Source: Halocaridina rubra | Taxonomy: Eukaryota > Arthropoda > Malacostraca > Decapoda > Atyidae | Assembly: GCA_037179515.1 (NCBI GenBank) | Contig: JAXCGZ010017030.1 | Span: forward strand, 72,501-136,500 | Length of the DNA: 64,000 bases | Reading direction: 5' to 3' | In this document: piece by piece, positions 14,429 through 26,657 of the stretch | Layout: the number at the start of each line of letters is the position of its first letter | How positions within the stretch are numbered: the stretch's first letter is position 1 | The notes under the pieces: model-generated | Told to the model about the DNA's origin: nothing | The model's database searches: none | The model's input: only the letters and a program-made list of their open reading frames with translations | Made by a program: the position numbers and the translations under genes

Positions 14429-17059
14429 ATGTGTCATGAGTCCTTGCTATCTTCTCATCTACATGTCGAATTTTTCTACATTGGAGACTTCAATGTACAC
14501 CACAGTGAGTGGCTTAAATCTTCTCACACTGATTTGGAAGGAAGTGAGGCCCTTGCTTTCTCTATCACTCATGATCTGGAGCAAATTATCAAACATCCTA
14601 CTCGTGTTCCTGACCGTCACGAACATGCAGCAAACATTCTTGACCTAGTTCTTACTTCTAACCCTTCAAACTGCTCTTGTTCTGTGCTTTCCCCTCTTGG
14701 AAAATCTGACCACTCTGTGATCTTAATCTCTTCCATTTTCGCTCCCCCTCTACCAATCCCTCCTACTCAGCGCCGCCTTTGGCACTTTTAGCGTACCCAA
14801 CATGATAATTTGCGTAACTTCCTCTTTGACTTCCCATGGGATGGCTACTGCTTTCTGTCCTGCAACCCTGATCAGGTAGCTCTAAAAGCTGCCAAGATTA
14901 TGACCTAGGGAATGGAGGCATACATCCCCTCTTCTATAAAAACTTTCTCTCCCCCTAAACCTTGGTTTGACCGTGCCTGCTCCATGGCTATCCAGGCCAG
15001 GAATATGGCACACCTATATTATCAAGCCTCTCCTTCCGATTTAACTTGCTCTGCTTTTATTGTTGCTAGGAATTGCTGTACAGCTATGATTCGAAGGTCT
15101 AAGGCTTCCTTTATAAGAAGAAACGTAGATGACCTTAACTCCTCTCCCACTGACAAATACTTCTGGTCCATAGCCAAAAAACCTCTCCGAAAATTTCTGC
15201 AACTCGAGCTCTCCCCCTCTTATTTGTTCTGATGGTTCTATAGCTTGCTCTCCCACTGACAAAGCCACTCTCTTTGGCTCACATTTTCCTGCCTACTCTT
15301 TTATAAACGATTCCAGCACACCTGTTCCTCAATCTTTACACCTCTCTAACGCTATGCCCTCCCTTATCCTTTCTTCACACAAAGTTCATAAGGTTCTTCG
15401 TTCGCAAAAGATGAACAAGGCATATGGTCCCGATGGTATCCCTGCAAGTTCCTTTAGGAGTTTGTAGATGAACTAGCTCCCGTGCTTTGCTGTCTTTTTC
15501 GCCACATTCTGTCAACCAGTATCTATCCTTCATCTTGGAAGCATGCTCTAGTCCAACCTGCTCCTAAGAAGGGTGACCGCTCTATTCCTTCAAACTACCA
15601 ACCTATTGCCCTGACCTCCTCTATTGCTAAAGATTTGGAAACTTTGCTCAATGCTCCCTCCTGAAATACCTTGAATATAACTCACTTATCTCCGATCTCC
15701 AGTATGGCTTCCACAAGACAAGATCTACTGGTGACCTCCTCTCCTATCTTACTCATGTATGGTCATCTTCTCTAAGGAAGTTTGGCAATCCTTTGTAGTC
15801 GCCCTTGATATATCTAAGGCTTTAGACAGTCTGGCACAAGGCTCTTTTGGCCAAACTCCCTGCCTATGGCTTTACCCATTCTTTCTGTTCTCTGATTTCC
15901 AGTTTTCTTTCTGACTGTTTTATATCTGTAGTTGTTGATGGTGCGACATCTAGCCCTTTCTCTGTTACCAGAGGCGTTCCACAGGGCTCTGTTCTTTCAC
16001 CTACTATGTTCCTTCTCTTCATCAATGATCTTCTACAAACCCCATTTTCCTCTCTTCTTCATGCCTTTCCTGATGATACTACCCTTGACTTTTCCTCTGC
16101 CTTTTCTTCACAACCTTCATTTGCTACTAGTAATCAGTCTCGTATCACTCTATCTTCTACTCTCAACTCCGATTTGCAGAGGGTCTCTAAGTAGGGCACT
16201 CAAAATTTAGTTAAATTCAATGCCTCCAAGACACAGTTTCTGGCTATCTCTTTATCTTCTTCTCCTCCTGATAACCCTATTGTTTTCGAAACTAACGAAA
16301 TTTACTCTCTTAATTCTATCCACGTATTAGGTACCCACATAGCCCCTAACTCGCCTTGGAGGAATCACATAATCCAAATTTCTAAATCTTCATCCAAAAA
16401 ATTGGGGTTTTTGTTTCGTTTCCATCATTACTTTTCCTCTTTTCAGCTACTAAAAATTTATAAAGGTCTTATCCGTTCCTGCTTAGAATACTGCTCACAC
16501 ATCTGGGGTGCTTCTTCTTATACTTACCTCCTTGATAGGGCTGAATCTAAGGCAGTCAGACTCATTAATGATCCTTCTCTTACTTCTAATCTGGATTCTC
16601 TCTCTCTTTGCTACTACTTCCATCGCTGCTTTGATGAGTTGGCGAGTTGCATCCCTCCTCCACTGCCGAGGCAGCATAACACTCGCCAAGCGGCCTCATC
16701 TCACAAGTACTGTGTGGAGATTTGTAGCTCGCGGATTGGTTGGTGCAGCGACTGCTTCTTCCCATCTACCTCCAGACTCTGGAACTCTCTTCCTCCTTCT
16801 GTCTTCCCTAATTCTTATGACTTATCATCCTTCAGAAAGCAGATCTATCGTCATCTCAGGTCCTACTCCTCCATATCTCTGGGTCCTTTGCATTTTGACC
16901 GTATTTTTCTGTCTGTCATTTGCCTTTGTGTGATATTACCTCATCTCTGCCTTGTCCTTAACCTTTTTTCTTTTCCTTCATCTTGGTGTTTTCTCATGTC
17001 CGGGCCTTTATCGATTAGGGCAGTTTTTGCCTGTTCCGGTGTCACACTCATAAAAAAAA
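14429..17059 (+). mobile_element. Jockey-like LINE, 5'-truncated, inserted into RTE-2
   Basis: Starts abruptly inside the endonuclease and ends in an A8 tail (17052-17059), the signature of target-primed insertion with 5' truncation. RTE-2 coding sequence on the other strand stops at 17060 and resumes at 14428, so this element landed inside RTE-2. I could not define a target-site duplication; the few RTE bases at the junction (an AGCCATGG-type stretch) appear partly lost. Confidence 0.85.
14440..16950 (+). pseudogene. Jockey-like endonuclease-reverse transcriptase, broken
   Basis: Endonuclease (14429-14791): YIGDFNVHHSEW (metal-binding Asp/Asn), ILDLVLTSNPS and GKSDHSVI (catalytic His). A linker follows (14912-15232, PKPWFDRACSMAIQARN). 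RT fingers (15482-15664) read PAPKKGDRSIPSNYQPIAL. The palm (15847-16194) has GVPQGSVLSP and HAFPDDTTL, with Pro where FADD is usual but both Asp residues kept. The C-terminal region (16402-16940) has LLKIYKGLIRSCLEYCSHIW and FFPSTSRLWNSLPPSVFPNS. Stops at 14789, 15230, 15662 and 16192 and a frameshift near 15780-15850 (DISKALDS) inactivate it. 16940-17050 is 3' UTR. Confidence 0.85.
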
Positions 17060-19295
17060 TGGCTACATTACACAACTCTAATATAACCCTACAATCACCT
17101 CAAACCAATCACTCATACCATTCCCAACTCTCATACATGCTCTACTATTCATGTAAAAACTCTTCACCGCATTCAACTAACTTCCACTTATTCCATAGTG
17201 CCGCAACACACTCCACAACTCCATTCTATCTTCCCTATCATACTCTTTCTCTATGTCCATAAAAGCCCAAAAAGTGTTCCTACCTTTCTCCAAGAACTTC
17301 TTACACTCCTGTCTTACCGCAAACACCTGATCCACACATTCTCCTCCACTCCTGAACCCACACTGTTCTTCCCCAATCAATCTTTCAATACCTTTCCAAA
17401 TTCTCTCAATTAACACCCTTCCATATACCTTAGCAACTACACTCAACAAATTAATTCCTCTAAAACTACTACACTCATACTTATCTCCTTTCCCTTTTTA
17501 AAATGGAACTATACATGCACTCCTCCAATCAACTGAGACCCTCCCTTTCCTGAAACATGCATTCAACAAACTAACCATCCATTCTACTAATTATCCCCCA
17601 CCTTTTGACAAGCATTTAGCATGAAACCCGTCTATCTCTGTAGCTTTACGTGGTTCTATTGCTCTCAATACCAAATGTACCATCTCTTTTGTTATTCCTC
17701 CATCACTCTCATCACCTAACATTGTAATTTGCCATTCATTTACCACAGCCATAATCTCTGACTCTCTAACATATTCCTCATTTAGCAGGTTCCTAAAATA
17801 TGCAGGCCATCTCTCTCTCACCTTTATTTCATCTACTACCAATTGCCCATCTGCTCCTTTCACCCTCTCCTCCCTACCACACTCACCATTTCTCATTTTA
17901 ACTTCCTTCCAAAACCTCTTTTTATTCCCTTCAAAATTCTTAGACAAGCATTTGCCTCACCTTACATCCACTTCTCTCTTTACCTCCCTCACCATGTGCT
18001 TCGCTAACCTCCTCTTTGCACAATACCTTTCATACGCCTCTACATTAATTACCTGCAACCATACCTCATAAGCCTACTTCTTTTCAGCCACTACTACACT
18101 CACCTGCTCAATCCACCATTCACTACCTTTCATTTTGCTTCCACCACTTAGTCTCCTTCCTCACACTGCCTCGACTGCTTTATAATTTCCTCTTTGAAAC
18201 AGCCCCATTCTTCTTCCACTCCCTCCTCTACTTTCTCTTTCACTACATTCCACACATTTCTCACACTAGCCTTATACTCAAAGTCTTTCTCTTTCTTATA
18301 CAATTCATTCTCTTTTAGCAAGTCTCTTCCTCTCTCACTTCTCCCCATTCTCCACTTTTCTCCCACTCTCACTCTACTTTCTCCTAAATAATGATCAGAT
18401 ATTCCACCACTAGCTCCTCTCAATTCATTCATATCTAATACTCTTCCAATCACCCTTCTGATCACTACAACATAATCCAATGATGATCTGTCAACTACTC
18501 TTCCATTATCAACTCTGACCCATGTATACTTGTGCACATCCTTCTTTTTAAATACAGTATTAACAGTCAACATCTCTCTCAATGCACATTTCTATAATTT
18601 TCTCTTCACTCTCATTCCTATCAGGTACTCCATACTTCCCAATTACATCCTCCACTGGCTCATTCCCTACTCTAGCATTCAAATTACCCATCAACACCAT
18701 ATTCACATTCATTCTCCAGTCTTCCACGCACTCGTTCAATTTCATCCAAAATTCCCTTCTTTCTTCCTCACATCTTTCACCGCCTGGGCCAAATGCGGTC
18801 ACAAATGCCCAAACCTCACGTCCCAGCCTCATTTTAGCCACTGTTATTCGAGAGAATCCCTCCTTCCAATCCACCACACACTTATTCATCTCTTTACTTA
18901 CTAACAGAGCCACTCCCTCTCTTCCTTTCCCTATCTCTACTCCAGACACTCTACCCACCACACTCCCAAATGTCACCTCATCATTCCCTTTTATCTTAGT
19001 TTGTTCAGTGTAAGTACACCCATCTTTCTCTCCGCAAACATACTCCCTGTCACCTCTTAATTACTTTCATTTTCACCACAACCACGCACATTCAAAGATC
19101 CAATTACTAGGGTTTTGACTGGATCTCTCCTGCCAGAATACCCCTATATCTCTTGGTTACTCGTGGGAATTAAAATACAGAGGAGGGGATTCCCAGTCCC
19201 CACGCTCCACCCAATTTAGTCAACTTTTACGATGCGCAGGGGAACACGGAGGAAGTATTCTTAACCCCCCTCCTTCAGAGGGGAAAAGTTACTTT
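17060..19295 (-). mobile_element. RTE-like LINE RTE-2, 5' portion (endonuclease and RT N-terminal half)
   Basis: Read from 19295 down: a short 5' UTR (with a CCCTCTGAAGGAGGGG hairpin-like end); the endonuclease start (GSLNVRGCGEN, near 19075-19110); the endonuclease core (18560-18976, LVSKEMNKC, LMGNLNARVGNE, GVPDRNESEEKI); 18148-18582 (KYTWVRVDNGRVVDRSSLDY and ISDHYLGESR with the catalytic SDH); a linker (17591-17947, FRNLLNEEY, IEPRKATEIDGFHAK); and RT fingers/palm A (17177-17449, SVVAKVYGRVLIERI, GFRSGGECVDQVFAVRQ, AFMDIEKEYDRED). The frame is broken at several points. Similarity runs into the jockey A-tail at 17060. Confidence 0.82.
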
Positions 19296-19335
19296 GAAAT
19301 AATAATTGGTAAAGATTTATCATATGCTAGTATTT

Positions 19336-19649
<314 letters not shown>

Positions 19650-20600
19650 GCACTTACACAGACATATATATGTGTGTGTGTAAGTACATATACAGATGTC
19701 TCCCACTTATAAACATCTGTAGATATAAATCAAAGGGGTTTTAAATTTAAATTTCGTAGGCAGAGCTTTTGTTGTCTAATATAACATTCGGCCGCTACCA
19801 ACGGCGCACCACGTTGTAGCATACAGTGCATTGTCAATATTGTTTATTCACCCTGCAACCTTCAAAGTTAACTTTCGTTGAGTACCAGATTTTATGTCGT
19901 AAAATTCCTGAAATTTATATATTAATGCCCTGCTGTCAGCACCAGATGGCAATAAAAAAATAAACTTATATAACTATTAATACAAATAAAATTATTTTCA
20001 GTACTTATTTGTTCCTGACATATGTGAATTATATTAAAATAAAGATGGCAGTAAAATATACTTAAAATAGAAAGAAAATAAACTATATTAGCTATTAAAA
20101 ATCATAATACATTATTGAAGCATAGAGCACTGATTGGTGTAGATCTAAGTGTAACGGGTCATGAAGGACCTATAGGGGATATTAACAATGTAATGTGGAC
20201 TACTGACAAAAGTAAATAATTCAATAAATATATAAACAAGGCAAATTAATTTATTTAGAAAAGTTAATCATTTTTACGAAAACTGCATACTTAATCATTT
20301 ATATACTTAAAAACTTGAATTAAAACCATTTAAAATTTAGTGTTTCTATAGAAGAGTAAATAGTGCACAGGGCTCTGAATCATATGCTAAATTCATGCTA
20401 CAACCTAAATACAAAAAAGCTCAACTTAATCATCATACCATTAATAATATTAAATTCTTAACATTATCAATCAAAGAAATAGCAAAATAAAGCAAATTAT
20501 AATCAAACAGAGACTCTTTAAAGTCTACAATGTGTTGAATATAGGTAAACAAATCAATCAACTCTTAATCAAACTTTCGCCTCATTACAATAGATCCCTC
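19650..20600. other. AT-rich stretch, no gene seen
   Basis: About 950 bp without a long open frame. It lies immediately downstream (on the minus strand) of the Gypsy-2 pol C-terminus, so the 3' UTR and 3' LTR of Gypsy-2 are expected here. I could not identify LTR ends because no second LTR copy is visible at the other, truncated end. Confidence 0.45.
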
Positions 20601-21640
20601 CATGGAAACGGAGTTTCAGGTAAAATAAAAAAAAATCAGGATGAAAACAAAACGAAATTTTCTCCCAGAACGAGACACTGCAGTTTTCTGAGAGGGAAAA
20701 ACTGGGGGTTGTGATAATTCCTGAGGAGTATGACCACTACTGTCTGTAAGAACATATATAATATGAGGGGACCTTTGAGGTTTTACACATGGTACTTCAG
20801 TTAATATGACAGGTATCAAACGGTTCATTGATATATTATGTGTCTCCTGAAGGCAATTGTATCTTAATATATTTATCACGTCTTTCAATCACTGGAAAAG
20901 GACCTGTATATGGTACTCCCAATGGTTTTCTGACACTATCTACACGAACCCAAACTTTAGGTACCTTGAATGAGACATTTGGGATTTTTGGAACACTTGG
21001 CATTGTTGAAGAGTCTGATAAATGAGTAAAATCAATTTATCTCATGCACTTAACAAAGGTGTTTATAAAATCTACTGTAGAACTTGATGAGACTGGAGGC
21101 TTCACAAATAAATGACTAGAACTAAGTGGTAGTTTTCCTGTCACTAAGGTGAAAGGTGAATATCCTGAGAAGGCTGGCACACAACGTAGATCAAGGAGAA
21201 CAGTTGGCAGGGCATCAAGCCAAGTTTGCTGTCTGGCCATTAAAACTGCCTTCAAGGTGCTATGGAAACGTTCTACCATTCCATTACCATGAGGATGATA
21301 AGCTGTAATTTGCATGCGATGGAATCCTACATAGGAAGATAGTTCTTGGAACGATTCTAACTCAAACTGGGCTCTTCTATCAATTGTGACATAAAGAGGT
21401 ACACCAAATCTGGAAAGCCATCCATTGTGAAATGCAAGAACAATTACTTCTTTTGCTGTAATTTCCAAACTAGGTACAGCATCAATCACATATTTGGCGG
21501 TCAATACAGGCTAGCAGATATCGATATGGAGTTTGGAATTCTCCACCAGGAGGAGAACAGGGTGGCAATGGTCCCACATTATCAATGTGAACCCTCAAAT
21601 CACTGACAAGGGATTTCCATTGGTAGGTTCCGGAATTTAG
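20600..21640 (-). pseudogene. Gypsy-2 (CsRn1-like Ty3/gypsy) integrase, 3' segment
   Basis: The integrase catalytic core and C-terminal tail on the minus strand. 21037-21504 contains LSRFGVPLYVTIDRRAQFE (second catalytic Asp position; RRAQFE resembles the usual DRGAQF), ITAYHPHGNGMVERFHSTLK (catalytic Glu in MVERFH) and a GYSPFTLVTGKLP block. 20616-20888 gives HNISMNRLIPV and the basic C-terminal RSGRKFRF, a usual end for such pol proteins. The upstream core start (PLPPCSPPGGEFQTPYRYLL-like, first catalytic Asp region) is at 21520-21630, next to the CR1 insertion. Frameshifts and stops are present. The element continues at 25546 and 31073. Confidence 0.8.
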
Positions 21641-21789
21641 TGCATTTACCTAATTGTATTTACCTAATTGTGCCTACGGGAAAGAGCTCAAAGCTTGTAT
21701 CTTCCCGTCTCCTGATCGGTTCCATTTTATACTTAGTGATACTTATCATACCTGTCCTTAAAACTATGGATTGAGATAGTATTAACTAC

Positions 21790-23331
21790 CTACTCGCTTA
21801 GCGAATTCCAATTATCAACTACTCTTACACTGAAAAAGTATTTCCTTACATCCTGCAAAGAAGTTTTCTTACGAAGCTTCAAATTATGACCTCTAGTTCT
21901 AGAGCCTGCCATATCAAAATATCGATCCATATCCACCCTATCATAACCATGAAGGAATTTAAAGACTGTCACCATATCCCCCCTCACTCTTCTAGCTTCG
22001 AGTGATGGTAAGTCTAATTCCCTCAGCCTCTCATCATAACTGAGATTGCGTATTTCTGGCACCAGTTTCGTGGCATGTCTTTGAACTTTTTCAAGCTTAG
22101 CTATGTGCTTTTTCAAGTGCGGATTCCAAAAGGGGGCTGCATATTCGAGTTTTGGCCTCACATAGGTAACATAAATATTTCTGAACATTTCCTTGTCCAT
22201 GTGCCTGAAGGCTACCCTTACATTTGATAAGAATGTATATGCTGCCCTTACTATGACATTTATATGTATTTCTGGAGACAAATCTGCTAGTATGTTTACC
22301 CTAGATCTCTCTCATTTTCTGTCTCTTGAAGTTGTACTCCAGCCACCGAGTAGTCAAGCTTGGGCCTTCTCGCACTTGTACCCATTCTCATTACCTTACA
22401 TTTTGAAGTACTGAATTTCATTAGCCACTTTTCTGACCACTCAAGTAGACTATTTAGATCCTCCTGAAGTTCTCTACCATTGTTCTCGTTTTTTACTTTC
22501 TTCACAATCTTTGCATCATCTGCAAACATATTCATGAATGAATTTACAGACTCTGGTAGGTCATTTACATATACAAGGAACAAAAGTGGCCCTAAAACTG
22601 AACCCTGTGGAACTCCACTACTAACTCTTCTCCATTCAGACACTGAGTGTCTTACTCTAACCCTCTGTTCCCTTCCTTCTAAGTAAGTTTTTTTTCATTC
22701 CAAAACATTTCCACCTATTCTAGCCATAACTTGCAGCTTTCTAATAAGTCTCCCATGTGGAACAGTGTCAAAAGCTTTCTGGAAGTCTAGGAATATGCAA
22801 TCTGGCCAGCCCTCTCTTTCCTGTAAGATTCGGCTTACCTCATCATAAAATTCTAATAAGTTTGTTACTGTTGATCTACCTTCTCTGAAGCCATGTTGCC
22901 TCACTGACAAAAAGTTGAAGGATTCCAAGTGAAGAGAGATATGTTTCGTTAGTAGTTTCTCCATAACTTTGCAAACTATGCTGGTCAAGGAAGCTGGTCT
23001 ATAGTTCAGAGCCGTATCCCTCCTTCCCTTTTTGAAGATAGGTATCACATTTGCTTGTTTCCAGCATCTTGGAATCTCCCCTGACTCCAGTGACTATTTT
23101 AAATATGATACTTAGTGCCACTGATATTGAGTTTGCGCATTTTTTAAGTACGTGAGGGGATATGTCATCAGGACCTGTAGCTTTATGAACATCTAAATCC
23201 ATCAGCACTTTGCATACCTCTGTGGCTGTAAGGTTGATGTTCTCTAATACCGGCCCTTGAGCTTCTATCTCTCCAATCTGAGGGGGTGGGGTATTTTCTA
23301 CTGTAAATACTGACTGAAACTCCTTGTTCAA
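21790..23331 (-). pseudogene. CR1-like reverse transcriptase
   Basis: In order on the minus strand: 22999-23331 (VCKVLMDLDVHKATGPDDIS, SPHVLKKCANSIS); 22695-23048 (MIPIFKKGRRDTALNYRPAS, FLDFQKAFDTVPHGRLI, palm A with catalytic Asp); 22296-22643 (RRVSSGVPQGSVLGPLLFLV, FADDAKIVKKV with the Asp pair, LLEWSEKWLMKFSTSKCKVM); and 21790-22281 (SPEIHINVIVRAAYTFLSNV, YVRPKLEYAAPFWNPHLKK, VDNWNSLSE). The pieces are close to collinear and need only a few frame changes (near 23010, 22680 and 22290) to join. It is a pseudogene but relatively young next to the 3.2-4.9 kb and 59.8 kb copies. Confidence 0.87.
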
Positions 23332-23574
23332 TTCTTTGCAGATCTCTTCATCCGTCTCAGTGATGCTTCCATCCTCTCTCTTTAGCCTTAAAACCTGTTA
23401 TTTTACCTTCAGTTTTCCTCTGATAAAGCTGTGGAAAAGCTTGGGATTTTCTTTAGCCTTCCTGGTGATGTCCCTCTCATAGTCTCTCTCTGCCTCTCTC
23501 ATTTTACTTAGGTAGTCATTTCTTGTTCTTTTGTAGGTTTGCCATGCATTTATGTTTTTTCTCCTCCTTTACCT

Positions 23575-24448
23575 TTACCAGCATTTGTCTCTCCACTCAT
23601 TAGCTCTTTTACACTCATTATCAAACCATTTCTCTCTGGCATGAATTACACCTACTTTGGTGAAAGGTATGCAGCAATCTACTATCTTCCCATATTTCTC
23701 ACAAAAGATGTTATACATTTCATGTACAGATTTATTGTAAAATAAGGTTCTCCAGTCAATAACTGCAAAAAGCTCATTCATTTTGATGTAATCTCCTTTC
23801 GGATAGTTCCTCCTAATGTCCTCAGAGCCTCTACTCTCAGGCAGAATATCTTCAATGATATACTCCATCAACAACACACAGTGGTCACTCTTTCCAATTG
23901 GTGGTTCATGCTCATTTTTGTCAATATCCAACACATTATCTGTGAATACTAGATCAAGTGGTGATGGCTCATCCCCACTCCTGGCCCTCGTTGGTTCCAT
24001 TACGTGTTGGTGTAGGAAATTCCCTACATTTTCTCTCCCGTGCCATGTTAACAACTGAGTTTATGACTTCAATAGTACCTATATGACTTTCCTCATAAAC
24101 TTCTAGCCTATTCTGGTTCCTTGGTGGGTTATATGCAACAGCTATTATTATGCTCTCTGACCCAGTATTTATGCGAGCAACAAGAAATTCCTTGAACTCA
24201 CTTTCTATAGCAAAGTTTATTTCTTCAACTTGAATCCTTTCACTTATGAGCAGTGCTATCCCTCCACCAGTCCTCTCAGATCTTTCAACCCTTAATATCC
24301 TGAAGCCCTTAGGAAAAACTGTGACACTGTTTATGTCCTCACTCAACTTAGTCTCTGTAATTGCTACTATATCTACCTTACTGTTGTGAATCCTATCTTT
24401 TATTTCTACTGCCTTACCAGGTAATCCATCAGCATTTGTGTATAACAA
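23575..24448 (-). pseudogene. CR1-like AP-type endonuclease
   Basis: 23969-24448 begins LYTNADGLPGKAVEIKDRI and contains VAITETKLSED (catalytic Glu), GGGIALLISERI and IIIAVAYNPPRNQNR. 23575-24054 continues with RARSGDEPSPLDLVFTDN, EPPIGKSDHCVLLMEYII (SDH catalytic motif) and AREKWFDNECKRANEWRDK. The two pieces overlap across a frameshift near 24010-24050, which removes the usual GDFN context. The enzyme would nick target DNA to prime reverse transcription. Confidence 0.85.
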
Positions 24449-24450
24449 TC

Positions 24451-25565
24451 TTAATGAGGCCCCATCCCCTGATCTTCTGTCATTATCTTCTTTATCTCCC
24501 CTTTGTCTGGAAGAACTCTGAAATTAAAATTTTTCTTCTCTTCTTCATTTCTTTCCTCATTTAACCTTCTTGCCTCTTCCAACATGTTTTTGATCATTCC
24601 CATCTCTTCCTGTGTTCTGTATCGTCTAATGAACACTTCTTTGAATTCTTGAAGGTCTTTTAGACTTTTTTTTCTCAACAATATTTCCCTACATGTTTCC
24701 CCTCTCTCAAAGGTTACTTTTGTTGGTCTTGGTTTTCCTTCCCTCGTATATTTACCTAGTTGGTGTATGTTTAAAATATCCTCAGGATCACAAACTACTC
24801 CAAGCTTTCTTATCAGGTCTACAACCCTAGCTTTATTTTCTTCAAGTCTCCCCTGCCATGTTGGCTCCTGGGATTCGCTTATGCCTGAGATTACCACTGT
24901 CTTCTCTTTATCAAGTGCCTGTTTGTTGAGTGGATTTGCCCTTTCCATCACAACATCTTTCATTTTTTCGATTACTGTCTCTTTATAGTCAACTGTTTGT
25001 ATGTTTTCCAGTGCCACCACCTTTACAGCCTCTTTTACTGCCACATTCCCCTTTAGTGCATCAGCAAAGGAAGTTTTCATGGCATCATTTTCCATATTCA
25101 GCTCCTGGAACTCTTTTCTAAATTGTTCAATGTTTTCCTTAATCTGAACATTCCAAGCAGCAATCTCGTCTCTCTCAGAAGAGGTTGTCATTTAGCTGTT
25201 TGTTTTTATCTTCTTGTTTAGAAATTCTAGTTTCTAGTTCACTCTTTTCCCCTTCCAGCTTCTTTATTCTTTTTTTCTAGTTCCTTTCTCTCCTGCCCTT
25301 GTGCTTTATTTGTTTCCTCCAAAAATCTTATTTCCTCTCTGAGTGTTTCATTCTCTTTCATTTCTCTATCCATATTCCGAATTTTATCATCAAGGCTTAT
25401 AACCATTGCCTCTGAATCCTTGATTTTCTGTTTTAGTCTCCTAATAGCTACCCCTCCTCCAGACCCATGGGTGGGTGAGGTTTGGAACAGAGATGGCCTC
25501 ATTTTTATGTTCTCCCTCTCACAGAATATAGAAAGAAGAAGAGAAAGATATACATCTTTGTCCAT
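24451..25565 (-). pseudogene. CR1-like ORF1 protein (coiled coil plus RNA-binding region)
   Basis: 25239-25565 is a Lys/Glu-rich heptad region (RRLKQKIKDSEAMVISLDDK, ELEKKNKEAGRG) that looks like a coiled coil. 24451-25191 (246 residues) continues with a second helical stretch and then KTVVISGISESQEPTWQGR, VDLIRKLGVVCDPEDILNIH, RPTKVTFERGETCREIL and VFIRRYRTQEEM, a layout like the trimerising and RRM-type nucleic-acid-binding ORF1 proteins of LINEs. A frameshift or stop near 25195-25260 separates the pieces. A short stretch between 24451 and the endonuclease start is spacer. Confidence 0.78.
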
Positions 25566-26043
25566 CCAAGGCCAAAAGTATCTGAACTTGATAAGTCAGA
25601 GGGAACCTTTAACACCATGATGGGAGATGGTAAGTAAGAAGTTGAAGATATCTTTTCTGAGCAGCTGTGGTACAAAAGGTCGAGGGCACTCTGAAGAAAC
25701 TTCACACTCAATAATCTGATTGTCAGCCAGTCGAAAATCTTTGACTCTATTCTGGAAAGATTTTATTTCTTTGTCGCATTCTTGGGCACTGGCTATTGCA
25801 AGTAAATCAATATATGAAATAGAGATGACAATTCTCAATCAAATAAAGATTTCTTCCGTTGAAATTGGAGTAAAATGTAGTAGGTACAGATGAACCATCC
25901 ACCATTTGACGGAGGGCAACTCATGCAGCCACAGCAGAACAATCAGTCAGCAATTGTAGTGGATCTGAGACAGGGGCATGATGACTTTAAACAGACTAAT
26001 TATGTAAAGCGTATTTGATGGCACTGAAGGACTTTGCAGCTTC
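25546..26043 (-). pseudogene. Gypsy-2, middle segment (RNase H end and integrase zinc region)
   Basis: On the minus strand 25596-25838 reads KSFQNRVKDFRLADNQIIEC and RPFVPQLLRKDIFNFL, then the integrase zinc-binding start ISHHGVKGSL, followed in another frame by FWPWMDKDV before the CR1 junction. The 25850-26038 part holds RNase H remnants. This links the 3' segment (20600-21640) and the 5' segment (31073-33130) into one element, split by CR1 on one side and Gypsy-A on the other. Positions 26039-26043 (GCTTC) are the left copy of the Gypsy-A target duplication. Confidence 0.78.
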
Positions 26044-26553
26044 TGTTGTTTCTTAGATTCCCATTTAACTAGTGTTAAGTATTATATTGTACACTCAGGA
26101 AGTGTTTTTATTATTTAGGTTTGACAACCACAAATAGTATGTTTCGATCCTTCACATAAAGGTTTCGATCCTTTTATTAAATGTTTTAGTATCATCCAGT
26201 ATTATTGACTGTTCTCATGTCATTTATATATTTTATTTAGTTTTAGAATTTATACTCTTCTACAATCGAAATGAAAGTAGTTACAGTATAGTTGTGTATA
26301 CATATCCACCCCGCATCATCTCTATAACATTAACGACGAGAATGGGATATGCATTATGATGACTACACAACATACACAATTATATAGCTTCATAATGCTT
26401 TACAACCATCTACTTATCTTCAACAGGTAAGAAACAAAACAGTGGCGACAAGAATGGGATATGTATTATAATGACTACACATCATACATAATTATAGAGC
26501 TTTATAGCGCTTTACAACCATCTATTTATCTTCAACAGGTAAGAAATATAACA
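26044..26553 (+). repeat. Gypsy-A 5' LTR (with 112-bp internal tandem duplication)
   Basis: Starts TGTTGTTTCTTAG and ends AAATATAACA. It is longer than the 3' LTR (510 against 392 bp) because a 112-bp segment is present twice (AATGGGATAT at 26341 and AATGGGAT at 26453). Each unit contains the splice-donor-like CAACAGGTAAGA, and the first unit ends in a PBS-like GTGGCGACAAG. An alternative reading is that the true LTR ends at about 26442 and the second unit is leader. However, the 3' LTR resembles the second unit more than the first. Confidence 0.88.
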
Positions 26554-26657
26554 GTGGCGACGAGTGGTAACGACACCAGACAGAGGAGGCAGCACATTTG
26601 GCACCAACAAAGTTTTGGCAGAAGTGTGTAACCAGCCTACAGCAGTCAACCACAACC

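Larger units (their letters stand above)
21641..25545 (-). mobile_element. CR1-like LINE, near full length, inserted in Gypsy-2 integrase
   Basis: About 3.9 kb on the minus strand with ORF1, endonuclease, RT and a 3' end of short direct repeats (ATTAGGTAAATA-type, twice within 21648-21675). Such short 3' repeats instead of poly-A are typical of CR1-group LINEs. It separates the Gypsy-2 integrase zinc-binding part (from 25546 up) from the catalytic core (21640 down). The 5' junction near 25545 is placed where Gypsy-2 coding sequence (FWPWMDKDV) stops; no target duplication was resolved. Confidence 0.82.
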
